A stretch of DNA of 64,000 bases from Sorghum bicolor (taxonomy: Eukaryota; Streptophyta; Magnoliopsida; Poales; Poaceae). Positions within the stretch are counted from its first letter, which is position 1, and each line of letters begins with the position of its first letter. This document shows, one piece after another, positions 32,151 through 45,576 of the stretch. A program made the position numbers and the translations under genes. Under the pieces are notes generated by a model, which had not been told where the DNA came from, did not search any database, and was given only the letters and a program-made list of their open reading frames with translations. The stretch is from assembly GCF_000003195.3 (NCBI RefSeq), contig NC_012879.2, forward strand, positions 38,398,565 through 38,462,564. The letters are read 5' to 3'.

Positions 32151-33905
32151 TCAAAATCTCTACATCGATTGCCTATGCGTTGGTATGCAAGGATGCTTTG
32201 ATTTCAATTTTAGATATGCAGCATTCTTTGCCTCCTGCTATTGCTAACATTTTGCAGGAGTATTCCGATATTTTTCCAAGTGAGATACCAGCGGGGCTAC
32301 CTCCTATACGTGGAATTGAGCACCAAATTAATCTTATACCTGGTGCATCTTTGCCAAACCGTGCGCCATATAGGGTAAATCCGGAGGAAACAAAAGAAAT
32401 CCAGCGACAAGTGCAAGAACTACTCAACAAAGGTTATCTACGTGAGTCTCTTAGCCCTTGTGTTGTCCTAGTTATTCTGGTGCCTAAGAAAGATGGAACA
32501 TGGGGTATGTGTGTGGATTGTAGGGCTATTAATAATATCACCATTCGATATCGACACCCTATTCCATGTTTATATGATATGCTTGATGAATTGAGTGGTG
32601 TTGTTGTGTTCTCCAAAGTTGATTTTCATAGTGGGTACCATCAGATTCATATGAAATTAGGAGATCAATGGAAAACTGCTTTCAAAACTAAATTTGGCTT
32701 ATATGAGTGGCTGTTAATGCCATTTGGATTAACTAATGCTCCCAGTACTTTCATGAGACTAATGAATGAGGTTTTGTGAGCTTTGATTGGAAAATTTATT
32801 GTAGTCTATTTTGATGATATATTGATTTACAAGAAATCTATCAATGAACATCTTGATCATTTACGTGTTGTTTTAATGCTCTACGTGATGCGCGTTTATT
32901 TGGTAACATTGAGAAGTGCATGTTTTGCACCGATCGAGTGTCTTTTCTTGGCTATGTTGTGACTCCATAGAAAATTGAGGTTGATCAATCCAAGGTGGAA
33001 GCTATACAGGGAAGGCCTGTACCAAAGACTATCACCTAGGTGTGGAGTTTCCTAGGACTTGCTGGATTTTATCACCGTTTTGTGAAGGATTTCAGCACCA
33101 TTGCTGCACCATTGAATGAGTTTACAAAGAAGGGAGTGCCTTTTGAATGGGGCAAAGCACAAGAGAATTCCTTTAACATGTTGAAAGATAAGTTAACTCA
33201 TGCACCTTTCCTACAACTTCCTGATTTTAATAAGACTTTTGAGCTTGAATGTGATGCTAGTGGAGTTGGTTTGGGTGGTGTTTTGTTACAAGAGGGTAAA
33301 CCTATTGCATATTTTAGTGAGAAATTGAGTGGGCCTGTTCTCAATTTTTCTACTTATGATAAAGAACTCTATGCTCTTGTTCGAACATTAGAGACATGGC
33401 AGCATTATTTGTGGCCCAAAGAGTTTGTTATACATTCTGATCATGAATCTTTCAAACATATTCGTAGTCAAGGAAAACTGAATCGTAAACATGCTAAATG
33501 GGTAGAATTTATTGAATCCTTTCCTTATGTTATTAAGCACAAGAAAGAGAAGGAGAATATTATTGCTGTTGCTTTGTCAAGGAGATATACTTTGCTGAAT
33601 CAACTTGATTACAAGATCTTTGGATTAGAAACAATTAAAGACCAATATTTTCATGATGCTGATTTTAGAGATGTGTTGCTGCATTGTAAAGATAGAAAAG
33701 GATGGAACAAATTCATCATTAATGATGGGTTTGTGTTTAGAGCTAACAAGCTATGCATTCCAGCTAGCTCTGTTCGTTTGTTCTTGTTGCAGGAAGCACA
33801 TGGAGGTGGCTTGATGGGCCATTTTGGAGCCAAAAAGACAGCGGTCATACTTGCTCGTCATTTCTTTTGGCCAAAGATGAAAAGAGATATGGAGAGGTTT
33901 GTTGC
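32151..33905 (+). pseudogene. Gypsy pol fragment (RT, RNase H, integrase zinc finger)
   Basis: Plus-strand coding begins abruptly at about 32151 ([13 protein letters not shown]). It includes RT with YRHPIPCLYDMLDELSG, a TGA at 32777-32779, YFDDILIY just after it (about 32807), then a frameshift near 32880. A second open stretch (33040-33905) has [16 protein letters not shown], an RNase H domain ([19 protein letters not shown]) and the integrase zinc-binding start ([14 protein letters not shown]). It stops where the LTR at 33906 begins. Gag, protease and the integrase core are missing. It is a dead chromovirus-like fragment in the opposite orientation to the Athila element beside it. Confidence 0.85.
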
Positions 33906-36900
33906 TGTAACATCCCTGATGTTACAGACACTAAAACTGGATCATGTCATCATGAGCATTGCAAAGCATATTTGTTAAGCACATCATGATGCATCAACTT
34001 AAAATAAGTTTATTTGGTTGATTGTGCTTAGGGAATTAAAGTGTGTTTATCTTGTGAAGTGATGCTTGTGATGGTTGTCTAATCCCTAGTTAAGCAGGGT
34101 TGTAAGGAAATAGCTAAGAAAAACCCTAATTTCAACCCCAGTTTCTACCCCTTTTATGTAACTTGAAAACTAAGAAAAATTTGGGGATGAGTTCAAAAGC
34201 AAAGTTGTAGACCTTGTCAAGATGTACAACTTTGGTGTTTTGAGTTTTTGAAGTTTCAATGCAAAATCTAAAGTAATTTTGAAAATACAAATTTCCAACA
34301 ATTGCCCCCTTTTCAATTTGAATCTCTAATTCAAAATTTATTTGGAATCTTGAAAAGTGACCTAAATGAAAGTTGCAGAGCTCATCAAAATGAACAACTT
34401 TTGTTTTGGGAGTTTTCAAGTTGCTAAGGAAAATCAAAAGTAATTTTGGAATTTCTGTACTGATCAATTTAAAGTGGAATTTCCCCCAATTTGGAATTTG
34501 AATTTCAAAATGTTTTACTCAAATTCATACTATTCCACACAAAATTGGCTCTAGGTCCTTAAATAAGTTTTGTAGAGTGCAAAATTCTGAGGAACTTTTA
34601 TTTTGACCAAAATTTGACTTCTATTCAAAATTATGGAGTAATTTTAAAAAAGAGAAAGGAGGGGATAAATCCTGCTACAGTGTCGGAAGGGGGGAGGGAT
34701 GCACTGCCGCAGAGCCGCTGTAGGCCCGCTGCTTCACACTCTGCCATGCGCCCAGCCACGCAGCTGCTTGGCTGCTCGAGGTCGCCATGAAGTGCCCGAG
34801 CTCCTGGTGTCCTCATCCACTTCTTCTCGTGGCTCACAGCTCACTGCAAACCTCTTTTCTTCCTTTCGCTCAACGTTGGTGAGCTCCCTTTGCCAGCAAA
34901 ATTCACCTCGCCCACTCCCTCTACAAGCCACCAGAGCACCACAGCAGCTTCGCCAAGAGCTCAGTAATCTTTTGCACCCCCTATCTCACGCTCTAGCCCC
35001 CCCTAACTGCGGCCAACCCTGTTCTTCCTCATCTCCGGCCAACTACCTCACCGTGAGCCCTTTTCCGTGGTTAGACTACCCGAATGCCTCTTCGCGCCTA
35101 CAAATCCCTCCTCCACAATCATGGTGAGTCACTAATGCTCACACGCGCATCATTTCATGTTCAACCACCCTCTCCCGGCCGGTATAGCGTCGATGGATGC
35201 TACCGTCTGCCATGGACAGGGTCTAGGTGGTTTGGGAGAGGTAGAGCATGGATTGAAGGCCTTAGTAGGTGCGCAAGGAAGTGGAGAATGAGTGCACTTT
35301 AGCTTGAGCGGGAAACTCGACGGAGCCACGGGGAAGCTCGGCCGAACCATGGCCGCTCGTCCCGGCCGAAGGTTGAAGACGACCCTGACCAGGGGCCCGC
35401 CGCCCGTTAGCGACCAATAGAGGGTGGAGGGAGGAAGCGGGACGCGCGCATGGGCCGACTGGCAGGCTGAACCGTTGGGCCGGCCTGTGGGCTCAGTTAG
35501 CGTGCCGGCCTTGGCACAGGGGTGTTTCCTTTTTCCTTTATGTTTAAAAAGGATTTGTGTTTGAATTTGTATGGAAAAAGTTGTGCAGATCCAAAAATGA
35601 TGAAATTTTTTTATAGATTCTGTACAGTGAATAGAACATAGGAAAAATGTTAGATTTCATTTTCTGATATTTTGAACATGTATAAAAATTGTGTCCTTTA
35701 TTTAGTAAATAGAATTTCCATGATTTTTAGGAATTTATTTATATGTCCAAAAATCACCAAAATTTGTGAGGTGTCTCTGAGTAATATTTCCTGGCTTCAC
35801 AAAAAGTTTGGTGGCATTTTGATAAAGTTTGGGTAAAATATTAATATACCCTTAATTAGTAATTAAGTAATAATCCTAAAATAATTAAATAATGATTAGC
35901 TTAATTTCAAAATTAGGATTTGAGTGATTTTGGGATTGTGTGATGACCTGAGGTCATTAACCTTAATGACCTTTGGCATTTAATTATTGTTTGGTATTAA
36001 TGCTTAATTACTATCATTAATGCTTAATTAAGGATTAAATAAGATAAGTGAGATTAATTATTTGTTAATTAAGAATAGTTATCAATTAAGAAAGGCCTTA
36101 GATTACTATTGCAACCTCTTGGGTAGAAACACTAAAATGGTAAACAACCTTTAATTATTGTTTTAACTTGCATTTGTACTGAGAAGGAAAGTTGTACTCA
36201 ACTAAATCCTTCTTATATGTTGTCATAAGCATATCATGAGCATACATCGTTTTGCGTATAGTGCACGTGACCGAGGGAACGACCGTTGAACCGAACCCCG
36301 AGGTTGGTGTTTCGTTCGAGGAAGTTGGAACCGAGACTTGGGAAGTCTCTGAGGAACCCACTCAGCTCTGCAATCAAGGCAAGCCCCAGATGCATTAACC
36401 CTTCCTTGAATGTTTTAAATCTTTTATCACTTATGAGTTCAAAATATTGCATTATGTAGTCAAGAATTGGGTTTAACCTAATTGTTGCATTTACCACTTG
36501 ATATTTGTTATCTTGTCTTTGGCACCTATTTTATTTTAATACTATATAGTGATGCTTAGCCCTGCTTAATAGATAGGTTTTCAAATAAGAAAGTTTGAAG
36601 GGTTGTTGTGGAATACCTTTATTGTCAATGATGTTTCAAATTGAGACCGGTCGGTGGACTTGCTTTAAGAATGGAGTCTTAAAGTAGTGTCTCCAACTGT
36701 GTCGATTAAGGACCGGTAAGTTGATGGCCTGCTGGGTTGAGAATTTATAGTACTAGCCACTTGCCCTTTGTAAGCCCGGTCTTGTGATTCCTCGACGAGA
36801 GTGGCTACTCACGCACTGGGCATGGAGCGATGGCGAGAGTAGCGTGTACCCTCATAGCAAATGGGCTGGACGGTGGAGTACTGTGCTCTCGGGTGCCGTG

Positions 36901-37015
36901 AACCCGGTTAGATCTTGGGAAAGCCAGATTTGGGTTGACATATGCAAGATTCGGTTCTACATATGTCGGGTGGTTAGGAATTCCAACTGGATTGCTAAGC
37001 GGTTCGAATCGTCGT
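33906..37015 (+). mobile_element. Partial Tekay-like LTR (copy A)
   Basis: Starts TGTAACATCCCTGATGTTAC and aligns block by block with the LTR at 44420-60818 (interrupted by the Tat element). It lacks the last 940 bp, being cut at 37015 by another LTR that starts TGTAACAGAACC. Shared landmarks are the AT-rich ttaattaa region (35940-36090), the atgacctgaggtcat palindrome, and the tail ggttcgaatcgtcgttg. Frames inside the GC-rich middle (34690-35500) are not conserved with copy B and are not called genes. Confidence 0.85.
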
Positions 37016-40000
37016 TGTAACAGAACCATCCAATTTATAAGAATTCAAGTGAATTAGCAACCACGTAAGTAGTCAACCCAATATACTCGAACCCATATAA
37101 ACCCGATAGTCCGACGAAACCTCAAAAGGTCTCGATTCAACCAACATACAACCAAGACCATACATGATCATGCATCTCCATCACAGATTACAAACATTGA
37201 CCACATAACATAGTTTTACACACATCGGAGTTCAAATGAAGTTATTACAACATAGTTCAGTAGTGGAAGCAATGTAGTTTTGAAACAACACACACTTAGT
37301 TTAATTACATGCCAGCTCCATGATCATCCCAACAAAAGCATAACCGAAGATACAAGAGGTGATCTTGCCCAAGATCTACTCATCATCCGCAGCCAGATGG
37401 TGACAGTTAGCACAGTAGCCATGATACACGACATCATCTGCAACAAGGGTAAATAAAACCCTGAGTACGAGAATGTACTCAGCTAGACTTACCCGTCATA
37501 AACTAGAAATAAAGTGACACCAAGGAGTATGCAAGGCTTATATTTGTGGGCTGGTTTGACTCACATTTTGCATAAAAAGCCTTAATTTTGAGTAACACAT
37601 TTATACATTTTCAGCAGCAAGTTCATTACTCAAAATAGCTATCCACTAGATTAGCACCTATTCTAAGCATACACTTGAGTATTAAGCATCACAATAATTA
37701 TCATATCCAGATTATCACATAGCCATCATCATTCTCATCATAACCATTAAGTTTATTTAGTGAGTTCTTTGTTGCCGCTGCTCGAGTCAAGTTCTCACTA
37801 TCTGGGAGAGACGACGATTCGAATCGATTCCTATCGAGCTGGAGGGGTATTCCTAGCACTTGTCCAAGCATAACTCACAAGGGCAGCTCAGATCACCTTT
37901 AGCACAACTCCGAACAAATTCGCGGGTCCGTTCAGCGCCGCACCCCCAGGGACCACCAATCTGCCAGGGTCAGGACTCTAACCTGACACCTCGGTCTTAC
38001 GCCATTGACTCCCCGCACATCCTTACTACCAACCGTGGTGCGCACTCAAGCAGAACGGGATATCCAGCTGGAGTTGCACTCGTAGGCTTCATGGTCGGAA
38101 CGACTTATCTGGCCAACTAAGTGTTAGGCATGCGCTCAACATGACAAGAGGACGTACAACGTATCGGTCCTTAAACGACATAGACGTGGATAGATTCACA
38201 CCCAAGACCTCTATGCCTTGTTGCTTCACTATCATCATCCCGCCCGGTCTCATTTCAATATTAGCACATGGTTATTCCCACGATAGCAAATATAGCCAAC
38301 CGTGATCAAGTATCCACCTATATCTCGCAGGTGATAGGAAATCACCCGGCTTCTACCGAGCTAAGCATGGCTAAGCATTTAATTCGATCCTGGACCTACT
38401 CAGGTGAGGTATAAGGTGGACAAGGTAGTCATTATGCAGCAAGGTTGTCATATCAACGCCTAACACTTAATGCAACAATACATAACTATAGTTAATTGAC
38501 AGCTGGACATGATAACAAAACTAGTGGGAGTCTTATAATGCTCCGGGGCTTGCCTTTGATGTAGTTGGAAGGACGGTGGTCAGGACACTCCGGTAGATCC
38601 TCCCCCTCCTCAGCTCCTTCTCCTTGAGGTGGCTCCCTCTGCTGCTCCTCCGGCTCGGGTGGTGCGAATTCCAGAACCGTCACGCCCTTGGGCACACCTA
38701 TGTATGCATGACAAGGTGATAAATATAGGGAATGCACATATGATGCAATATGTTATGATGAGGAGTCAAGGAACATATAACAAGGTGCAAACATGATCAC
38801 AAGCTTCTAAGATTAAGAGATTCATGAAATAACAAGTAAGTGCATACTTCTTCTCTGGTAGAGAGGCTAACTAGACAATCTAATCAACCTTATCTACTCA
38901 TACTAAACAACTGGTGTCATTGTCAGACTGGGTAGTCACAAGTTTTAGCTATAACTTAGTCATCAGTTGGCCAAACTAAGCAAGTAAGCACTTTCTGGAA
39001 AGCTTAACAAATTATCTACAAATCACTCTTAGACATCACAGAAAGATTCCCAACCGAAATAGACTAAAACAGACAAAGTCTCCTGGCTGTTCTGGAAAAT
39101 CCAGAGAACAAGCACTTCACAGCAGTTACTTGTAACAAGCACAACCTTTAAACTACACAGCCAAATGCTATGAAATTTGGACACAGGGCAGATAATTAAG
39201 ATAGCTACAAGTTTGTTATAGACAAATTTTCCAGAAAACTTCATCTTCAAGCAGTTCTTAAACCATCTCTATCAGCTACCCAGAATGTGCTGTAGACAAG
39301 GCATAAATAGCAAAATAATATTTTAACACATATTAAGAATGTAACATTGGTTCAAACCAAAGGTACCAGTAGCTAGAACATGTCTAAGAAATACCATAAA
39401 ACATCATGGTAAGGTTTAAACTTATTTTTATTATCCTCTTTTCTATTTATTTGATTATTAAGGTGAATTAATGAGCATGTAGTACAAGTGCTCCAAAAAT
39501 TCTAACAAAATTACAGAAAGCTATCTAGGCTACCACAAGATTACTGTAAAATTTTCATGGCTCTTGCACATGTAGATTGTGATGTACAAAATGACAAGCT
39601 ACCAATGGCATTAAAGGCATAAATGTGAAACCCTATCAAAAAGTGTCAAACAACAGATTTCAGATTTTTCTTAACTTTGCCTTCACATGTTTACATCACA
39701 TAGCAATTTTCATCACAAAAGGAGTTATAATTTATTTATTAAAAATATCACAATAAACTCCTATTTAAATAAGAGATATTTATAACTTCACTACAAGGCA
39801 TCCAAAAATCATAAAAAATTTATCAGAGCCTACACATAGCATAAATAACAATCTCCTAAATTTGCATGGTGATAGGACTCACAGATCTTAAGATATAATT
39901 ACCTTCTTTTTATCAAGGATTAAATCATATCTATTTATTTTTGCAAAAACATGGCATGTTTCATATTTTTATTAAAAGTAGACTAACTCAAGAATCTGAC

Positions 40001-40277
40001 AAAATTAGAATCACTCCATTTGGATCTGTCAAGCTCAAGTTATGACTTTTACAAAAACAACTCAGAATCTGCAAAATAGTGAACAGAGGGAGAGAATGAG
40101 AGGCTGACGGGTGGGGCCTGCTGACAGATGGGACCCACGCGACAGAGAGACAGGGAGCAGAGACGAGCTTGGCAGCCAGAGTTCTCAACGATGGCGAGGT
40201 CTCCAGGGAAACCGAGGGCATCTACATGTTCCTCACATCAAGGCGAACCTGTGGACCTACTTGGCTCACGCTCTACT
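37016..40277 (-). mobile_element. Reverse-oriented Tekay-like LTR fragment, first of two
   Basis: On the plus strand it starts TGTAACAGAACC, the reverse complement of an LTR end ...GGTTCTGTTACA, comparable to the ...GGTTCTGCCACA end at 60818. It shares with 40278-43875 and, reversed, with 60240-60300 the gtactcag...gacttacccg block. It breaks off at 40277, where the second copy starts with the same terminus. Confidence 0.7.
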
Positions 40278-43200
40278 TGTAACAGAACCGTCGAAAATAT
40301 AAGAGATTAAGCCTATTAGTGACCATTTGCACAGTCGAACCATCATGCTTAAGCCCATATAATCCCGGTAGTCCGTGAAATCTCGAAGGATTTCAAACCA
40401 CAACTCATACATATAGCCAAGATCGTAATAAGTCCAGCGATCACCATCCACAGTTACATCCAGTTCACAGCATTCAGTAAATACATCGGAGTTCACTTAA
40501 AGTTATTACAAACCAGATTCAAGAGTAGCAGAAGCTTCATAGTTTTAAAATAACACACACTTAACCTGATACAGTGCCATAGTTTGATCATTCCCGCAAC
40601 AGCAAAAGAGGAGGTAGAGTGACCATCGCCCTTGGTCTAGTCATCACCCATTGCTGGGTACAAGCAGTGAATGCAATAACCAATGTACATTTGACCATCT
40701 GCAAAACAATATGGGAATGGAACCCTAAGTCCGAGAATGTACTCAGCTAGACTTACCCGTCATAAACCAAAAATAAAAGACTCTTCAAGGATCATGAACG
40801 TTGTATAGTGGGGTAGCTGAAATCTTTGCATAACAGCGTTGCCCAACTAGAATTATAATCCGATATCCTTCTTTCTTTTATTTAGCTCAAATTAAATATT
40901 ATTATTACCTATCATCTAGGTTTGCACCTGTACTATTGCAAACAAGTGTTGTGATATGATAGTACCTTATCGTAGCATTCATAGTTCATTACTTATCACA
41001 ACCCAAGTGTTTCATAGTCCTTACTACGAGGATGGGGCTCATGTCAAGTGCTCACTATCTAGGAGCCATGGCGATTCAAATTGATTTCTGACCAGCTGGC
41101 GAGTTATTCCCCACACAAACCACACTCACTGATCAAGTGAGCTACATATCACCATATTACACTATCCAGGACCAAATCGCGGGTTCGGCAGGCACCGCTA
41201 GTACCCGAGGACCGTTCCAGCGATCGAGGTATCCAAGGTATACCAAGGTTGCGCACTGTGCCCTCGTCGTTCTCCTCAACCATCACCAATACAGCATAGC
41301 GGCTCGACTCCCGGCCCGGATAGTGTTCAGCCTTCGCGGTCGGAACGACTTATTCTTCCAGCTAAGTGTGGGGCATGCGTTCAACATGATAAGAGGGCCA
41401 TCAACGATCGGTCCTTAATCAACGCAGGCAGGGGCACTATGGTCAACACCAACATAAGACCCTGCCCGGTCTCAAATTCATTCCCACACTTGGTTACTGT
41501 TCATCATAGCATTGACAGCTAACATTCAGGTATCTACCTATATCTTGTAGGTGACAGGAAATCACCCGACTTCTACCGTACTAAGCAAGCTAAGCATAGA
41601 CTCCGAGCCTATCTACATAGGACAAGGTAGAGGAACAGATGGTGATATCAAGGAGTAAATATGCATCAATGGTATCAAGCAATTTCTATCACTTAAATGC
41701 ACCATAGTAGAATAATCATAATATATCAATTAATTTAGCGAGAATAGAGAGACTTAGAATGTTTCGGGGCTTGCTTTCTCAAACGTGCTTGGCCTGTGGT
41801 CCGGGCACTCCTGCAGCTCTCCTTCCGGCTCTGGTCCTCTCGGAAGTTCCTGCTCCTCAGGTCCCATCTCGTTCTCCTGCGAGCCTGTATAATGCATGTG
41901 TGCTCATGAGTGGAGTGCAAGATGCTCGGGGTGCAATGCTTATGCAAGTGAATACCAGATGATCATAACATGGTGCATGGATGAGACAAGAAACTATTTC
42001 TACAAGGTAGTCAACATCATCCAAGAATATGTAACCAAATTAAGCATCTATTGCATTCTCTCCTACAAGTTGTTATCATTATGAACCAGCAAACTAACAT
42101 GATGCTTCAAAGATACACCAAACACTACTTATTTTATGTATCTTATGTATAGCAACCTTTAATTCATTTAACCATTATTAGACCTACAACAGTAGCATGT
42201 ACTTCTGGTCATCAATAAATTCCAAAAAAATTACAGTAGGTCACTGGTCAAATATAAAGTCTATCACAATTTTTTCACAATATTTGGACAGATAGTTTGG
42301 CCTACACAAAAACACATGTTTATTCTATATAATTAAGTAGAAATACCCTACTGTTGACCAAGTGTCAACCAGCAGATTTCATATTTTTATAGATTACTTA
42401 CTAACATAAGAAACACCCACAAATATTTCCAGATTAATTGCATGATCCAATTATTTATTAAAAATCATAAACCATTGTCATGCAAGCATTTCAATCATCA
42501 TAAATTAATTTATACAGAAAATATTGTGTGACATATTTTTCCCAGAGACTAAACCTCCATGCAAAGCTAACAAAACAAGAATCACATTTTTCTGAGTTAT
42601 ATTCTAATTACTATGCATTTTCTAATTATCAGCAAAAACATGGAATAAATATATTTACACAGAAAAGTTGCACAAATATGACATGCAATTACACCAAACT
42701 GTAGATCTAGATTTATAGAGCACATCAAAATTTATTTCACTATTTTTGGAGCTATAGAACTCAAGTTATGAAATAAACAAGATTTAAAAGATTTCTGAAA
42801 ATCTTTATTTAAGAAAACCGAGGGGAAAACACTAGATCCACCCGGATCCACACCAACAGAGACGCTGACAGGCGGGACCCAGGGGTCGTGGCCCCACTGG
42901 TCAGCCACGCCGTACTCCGGCCGCCTTCGACCGGCCGGCTCTCGCCGACGGCGAGGTCTCCGGTGGCGCGGCCGTCACCTACGGCTTTGTCTCGGCGAGA
43001 CGAACACGTTGCACTAACTCACATCGACGGAGAAGGTCTGTAGCGGTGGGAATGGCGCCGGCGGAGCTCGGTGGCGCGGCTCACCGGCGTCCGGCCGTCT
43101 CCGGCCGATAGAGCATGAACGGAGGGGCGAATAGGGTTCGCGGTGGTGTGGCGACCAAAACGCGCTAACTACCGAGGAGAAAGAGGGTCGGGAAGGGAGA

Positions 43201-43875
43201 GATTCACGCGGACCGAGAGCTCGCCGGAGCTCCGGCCATGGCGCGGTGACAGGGTCTAGCCCAATACCTTGACGCGGACGGCCGAGAGTGAGCGCACGGG
43301 GTAGAGCTCGTCGAGGCGGAGCTAAGGGCGGGTTTAATCGGATGCGGGTGGTCGGAGTGGTGAGCTTGGCTGCGCCGTCAATGGCACACGGCAGAGCACC
43401 GCCACGGCTGCTACTGCGTGCGGGTGGAGAATAAGAGGGAGTGGGGAGGGGACAGAGTGGAGGCGGTCTGGGGGCGCGGGGTGGCGTCCCGACTGGGTTA
43501 TGCCGGTCGGTCGGGCGGCTGCGACCACGCCGCAGGCGTACGACCGCCACGTGGCCTGCACCGGGTGGAGCGAGGCGGGCGCATCCGCGTGCGGGAGAGG
43601 GGGAGGGGGAGCTGGGCTGCGCGGCTGAGTGGGCCGAAAGGGAGGCGGGTCGGCCCAGCAGCGCCTGCCCCCTTTCTCTTTTTTTTTGAAATTCTTTTCT
43701 CAATTGTTTTGCCAAACTCATTTTGACTAATTTAAAACCTTTTTCAGGTTTGGCCCCTAAAACAAAAGTTGTCAAGCTGTAATTCCAAATTCCAAATAGA
43801 ATTTGAAATACAACTCAAAACTAGTTCTAGGTTTTTCAATAAATTCATTTTAGGTGTTTGAAGAAAGGCAACCAG
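40278..43875 (-). mobile_element. Reverse-oriented Tekay-like LTR fragment, second of two
   Basis: Starts TGTAACAGAACC again and parallels the previous copy for over 2 kb. It then continues through a GC-rich part (42840-43680) and an AT-rich tail resembling the reverse complement of 57230-57490. The last roughly 450 bp (the 5' end of the LTR) are missing; the exact right edge is uncertain. Reading frames in the GC-rich part (for example 43775-43014 minus) are compositional. Confidence 0.65.
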
Positions 43876-44113
43876 ATTTGATTGGGCTTATCTCCTCCAT
43901 TAGAGAAGATCTAAACTCTTGCGGCTATGCTGGGGCTCGAGGGATTTCACATCTCCTCGCCTTACAACCGAGTTGATGGCTTTGTGTAGTTCGGGTCTAG
44001 GCGTGTGTTTATTTTAGTGGGTTTTGTTGGTTTTGTGGGTTCAGGCCCCCTGCCCAACCCCAAAAAAACTGATTTTGTATTTGGGTGATCCACCCTTTTT
44101 TCTCCTTCTTAAA
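43876..44113. other. Unassigned segment
   Basis: Sequence between two LTR fragments (ttgattgggcttatctcc ... ctccttcttaaa). It does not match other parts of the window by eye. It could be the tail of a LINE or an internal piece of a retroelement. Confidence 0.3.
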
Positions 44114-44419
44114 GTTGACGGTACTTAAGTATCAAATTTAATTATCAAATAAACAAAGCAAAGGATCCAAAATGCAACCGACATCTAGACTTAGGGTTTT
44201 ATCTGACAAAATTCCATGAGTTTTGGTGTTTGTCTATTTCTACAGGGGGTTCTCAGGAATTATGGAAGAAAGGCCCACACGTCGGGTTTACATAGAGATA
44301 TTAACGTGTCGCGCAATTATCTAACATCTAGAAGAGTCCAGAAGCCAAGGGAACGAAGCGGAGGCCGAACGGGACCTGGCCCAGGGCGCCCGCCCCCTGT
44401 TGGAGTCCAATCAGGACAC
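44114..44419 (+). repeat. Inverted fragment of the Athila-type LTR
   Basis: From gttgacggtacttaagtatc to caatcaggacac it matches the reverse complement of about 26780-26450, including the GGGCGCCCGCC box. It is interrupted at 44420 by the Tekay-like LTR, which therefore inserted into it. Confidence 0.8.
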
Positions 44420-44868
44420 TGTAACATCCCTGATGTTACGGATACTAAAATTGGATCATGTCATCATATGCATTGCATAGCATATTTGTTAAGCACATCC
44501 TGATGCATTAACTTAAAATAAGTTTAATTTGGTTGAATGTGCTTAGGGAATTAAAGTGTGCTTATGTTGTGAGGTGATGCTTGTGTTGGTTGTATAATCC
44601 CTAGGGTGGAAGGTTTCCGAGAAAATAGGGGGAAAACCCTGATTTTAGAACCATAGATTTGCCCCCTTTTATGCAACTTAAAAACTAAGCAAAATTTGAG
44701 GATGAGTTAGAAGCAAAGTTGTAGATCTTGTCAAGATGTACAACTTTGGTGTTTTGAGTTTTTGAAGTTTCAATACAAAATTTAAAGTAATTTTGAAAAT
44801 ACAGATTTCTAGAAAGTGTCCCCTTTTCTAATTTGAATCCCCAATTCAAAATCTATTTGGTCACTTTC

Positions 44869-45559
44869 TGTTGATACAAAATTGATCTGCAAACACAAAG
44901 GGCTAATACCCAATTCAAACGTTAAGGCGTGCCAGCCGATTTGACCTTACTATCGGCAAAGGTGAATAACTCGAATACTTTAGTCCTGACAACAGCGATG
45001 CGCCCGGATGTCACGGCTAAGAGGTACTCACGCGGAACTCGAGAATACGCCGAGCTTAAGTCGACGAATTCCTAAGAACTCGTAATAAGAAGAAAAAAAA
45101 GGGTGACGAAGTCGTCGAAAAGTAAACGCTGGAATATGAGTAAAACGTATGTTTGATTGATTTCTTGAGATACGATTACAAGGTCTTAGGGCTTATATTT
45201 ATACCCTGCTCCAAGAGCTACGACCAGACACGATTAGAATTCGAATTCCAAATTACACGGAACCCGTACACAAAACGATACGAATAACATAAGGAAATAA
45301 TAAAACCACCCTTCGTGACAAACCGAAACTCCTCCACCTGACAACTGGCAACTTCCGGACTCCTCCTTTGCGTCATCGGCAATCCTCCTGCCATAGTCAT
45401 CGGTAGACCCTTTTACTCGGTCATCGGTACCATGTCACTGTCTGAGGACTTAGTCACATTCAACTCTTCCCTCATCGGCAACCATCCTTACCAGCAACCC
45501 ATATCATACTGCCACCCTGTCTTGCCATCCTGGACACGTGCCCAAAAATGGTGTCAACA
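44869..45559 (-). repeat. 3' LTR of the intact Tat element
   Basis: 691 bp, TGTTGATACAAAATT ... GGTGTCAACA. Identical in length and, as far as read, in sequence to 56536-57226. It contains the minus-strand TATA box TATAAATATA at 45194-45203 and four GCCGAT/ATCGGC hexamers. Confidence 0.95.
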
Positions 45560-45576
45560 CATGCCCCCCAGTTTCG
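45560..45576 (-). other. Polypurine tract
   Basis: On the minus strand: AAACTGGGGGGCATG directly before the LTR. This is the plus-strand primer for reverse transcription and fixes the element's orientation as minus. Confidence 0.8.

Noticed and set aside
34699..35302. ORFs inside the GC-rich middle of Tekay-like LTR copy A
   Set aside because: The homologous part of LTR copy B (57500-58350) does not keep the same frames, so no selection for protein is visible.
43014..43775. 253-codon minus-strand ORF, Pro/Arg/Ser-rich
   Set aside because: Lies in the GC-rich part of a reversed LTR fragment, with overlapping ORFs on the other strand; compositional.
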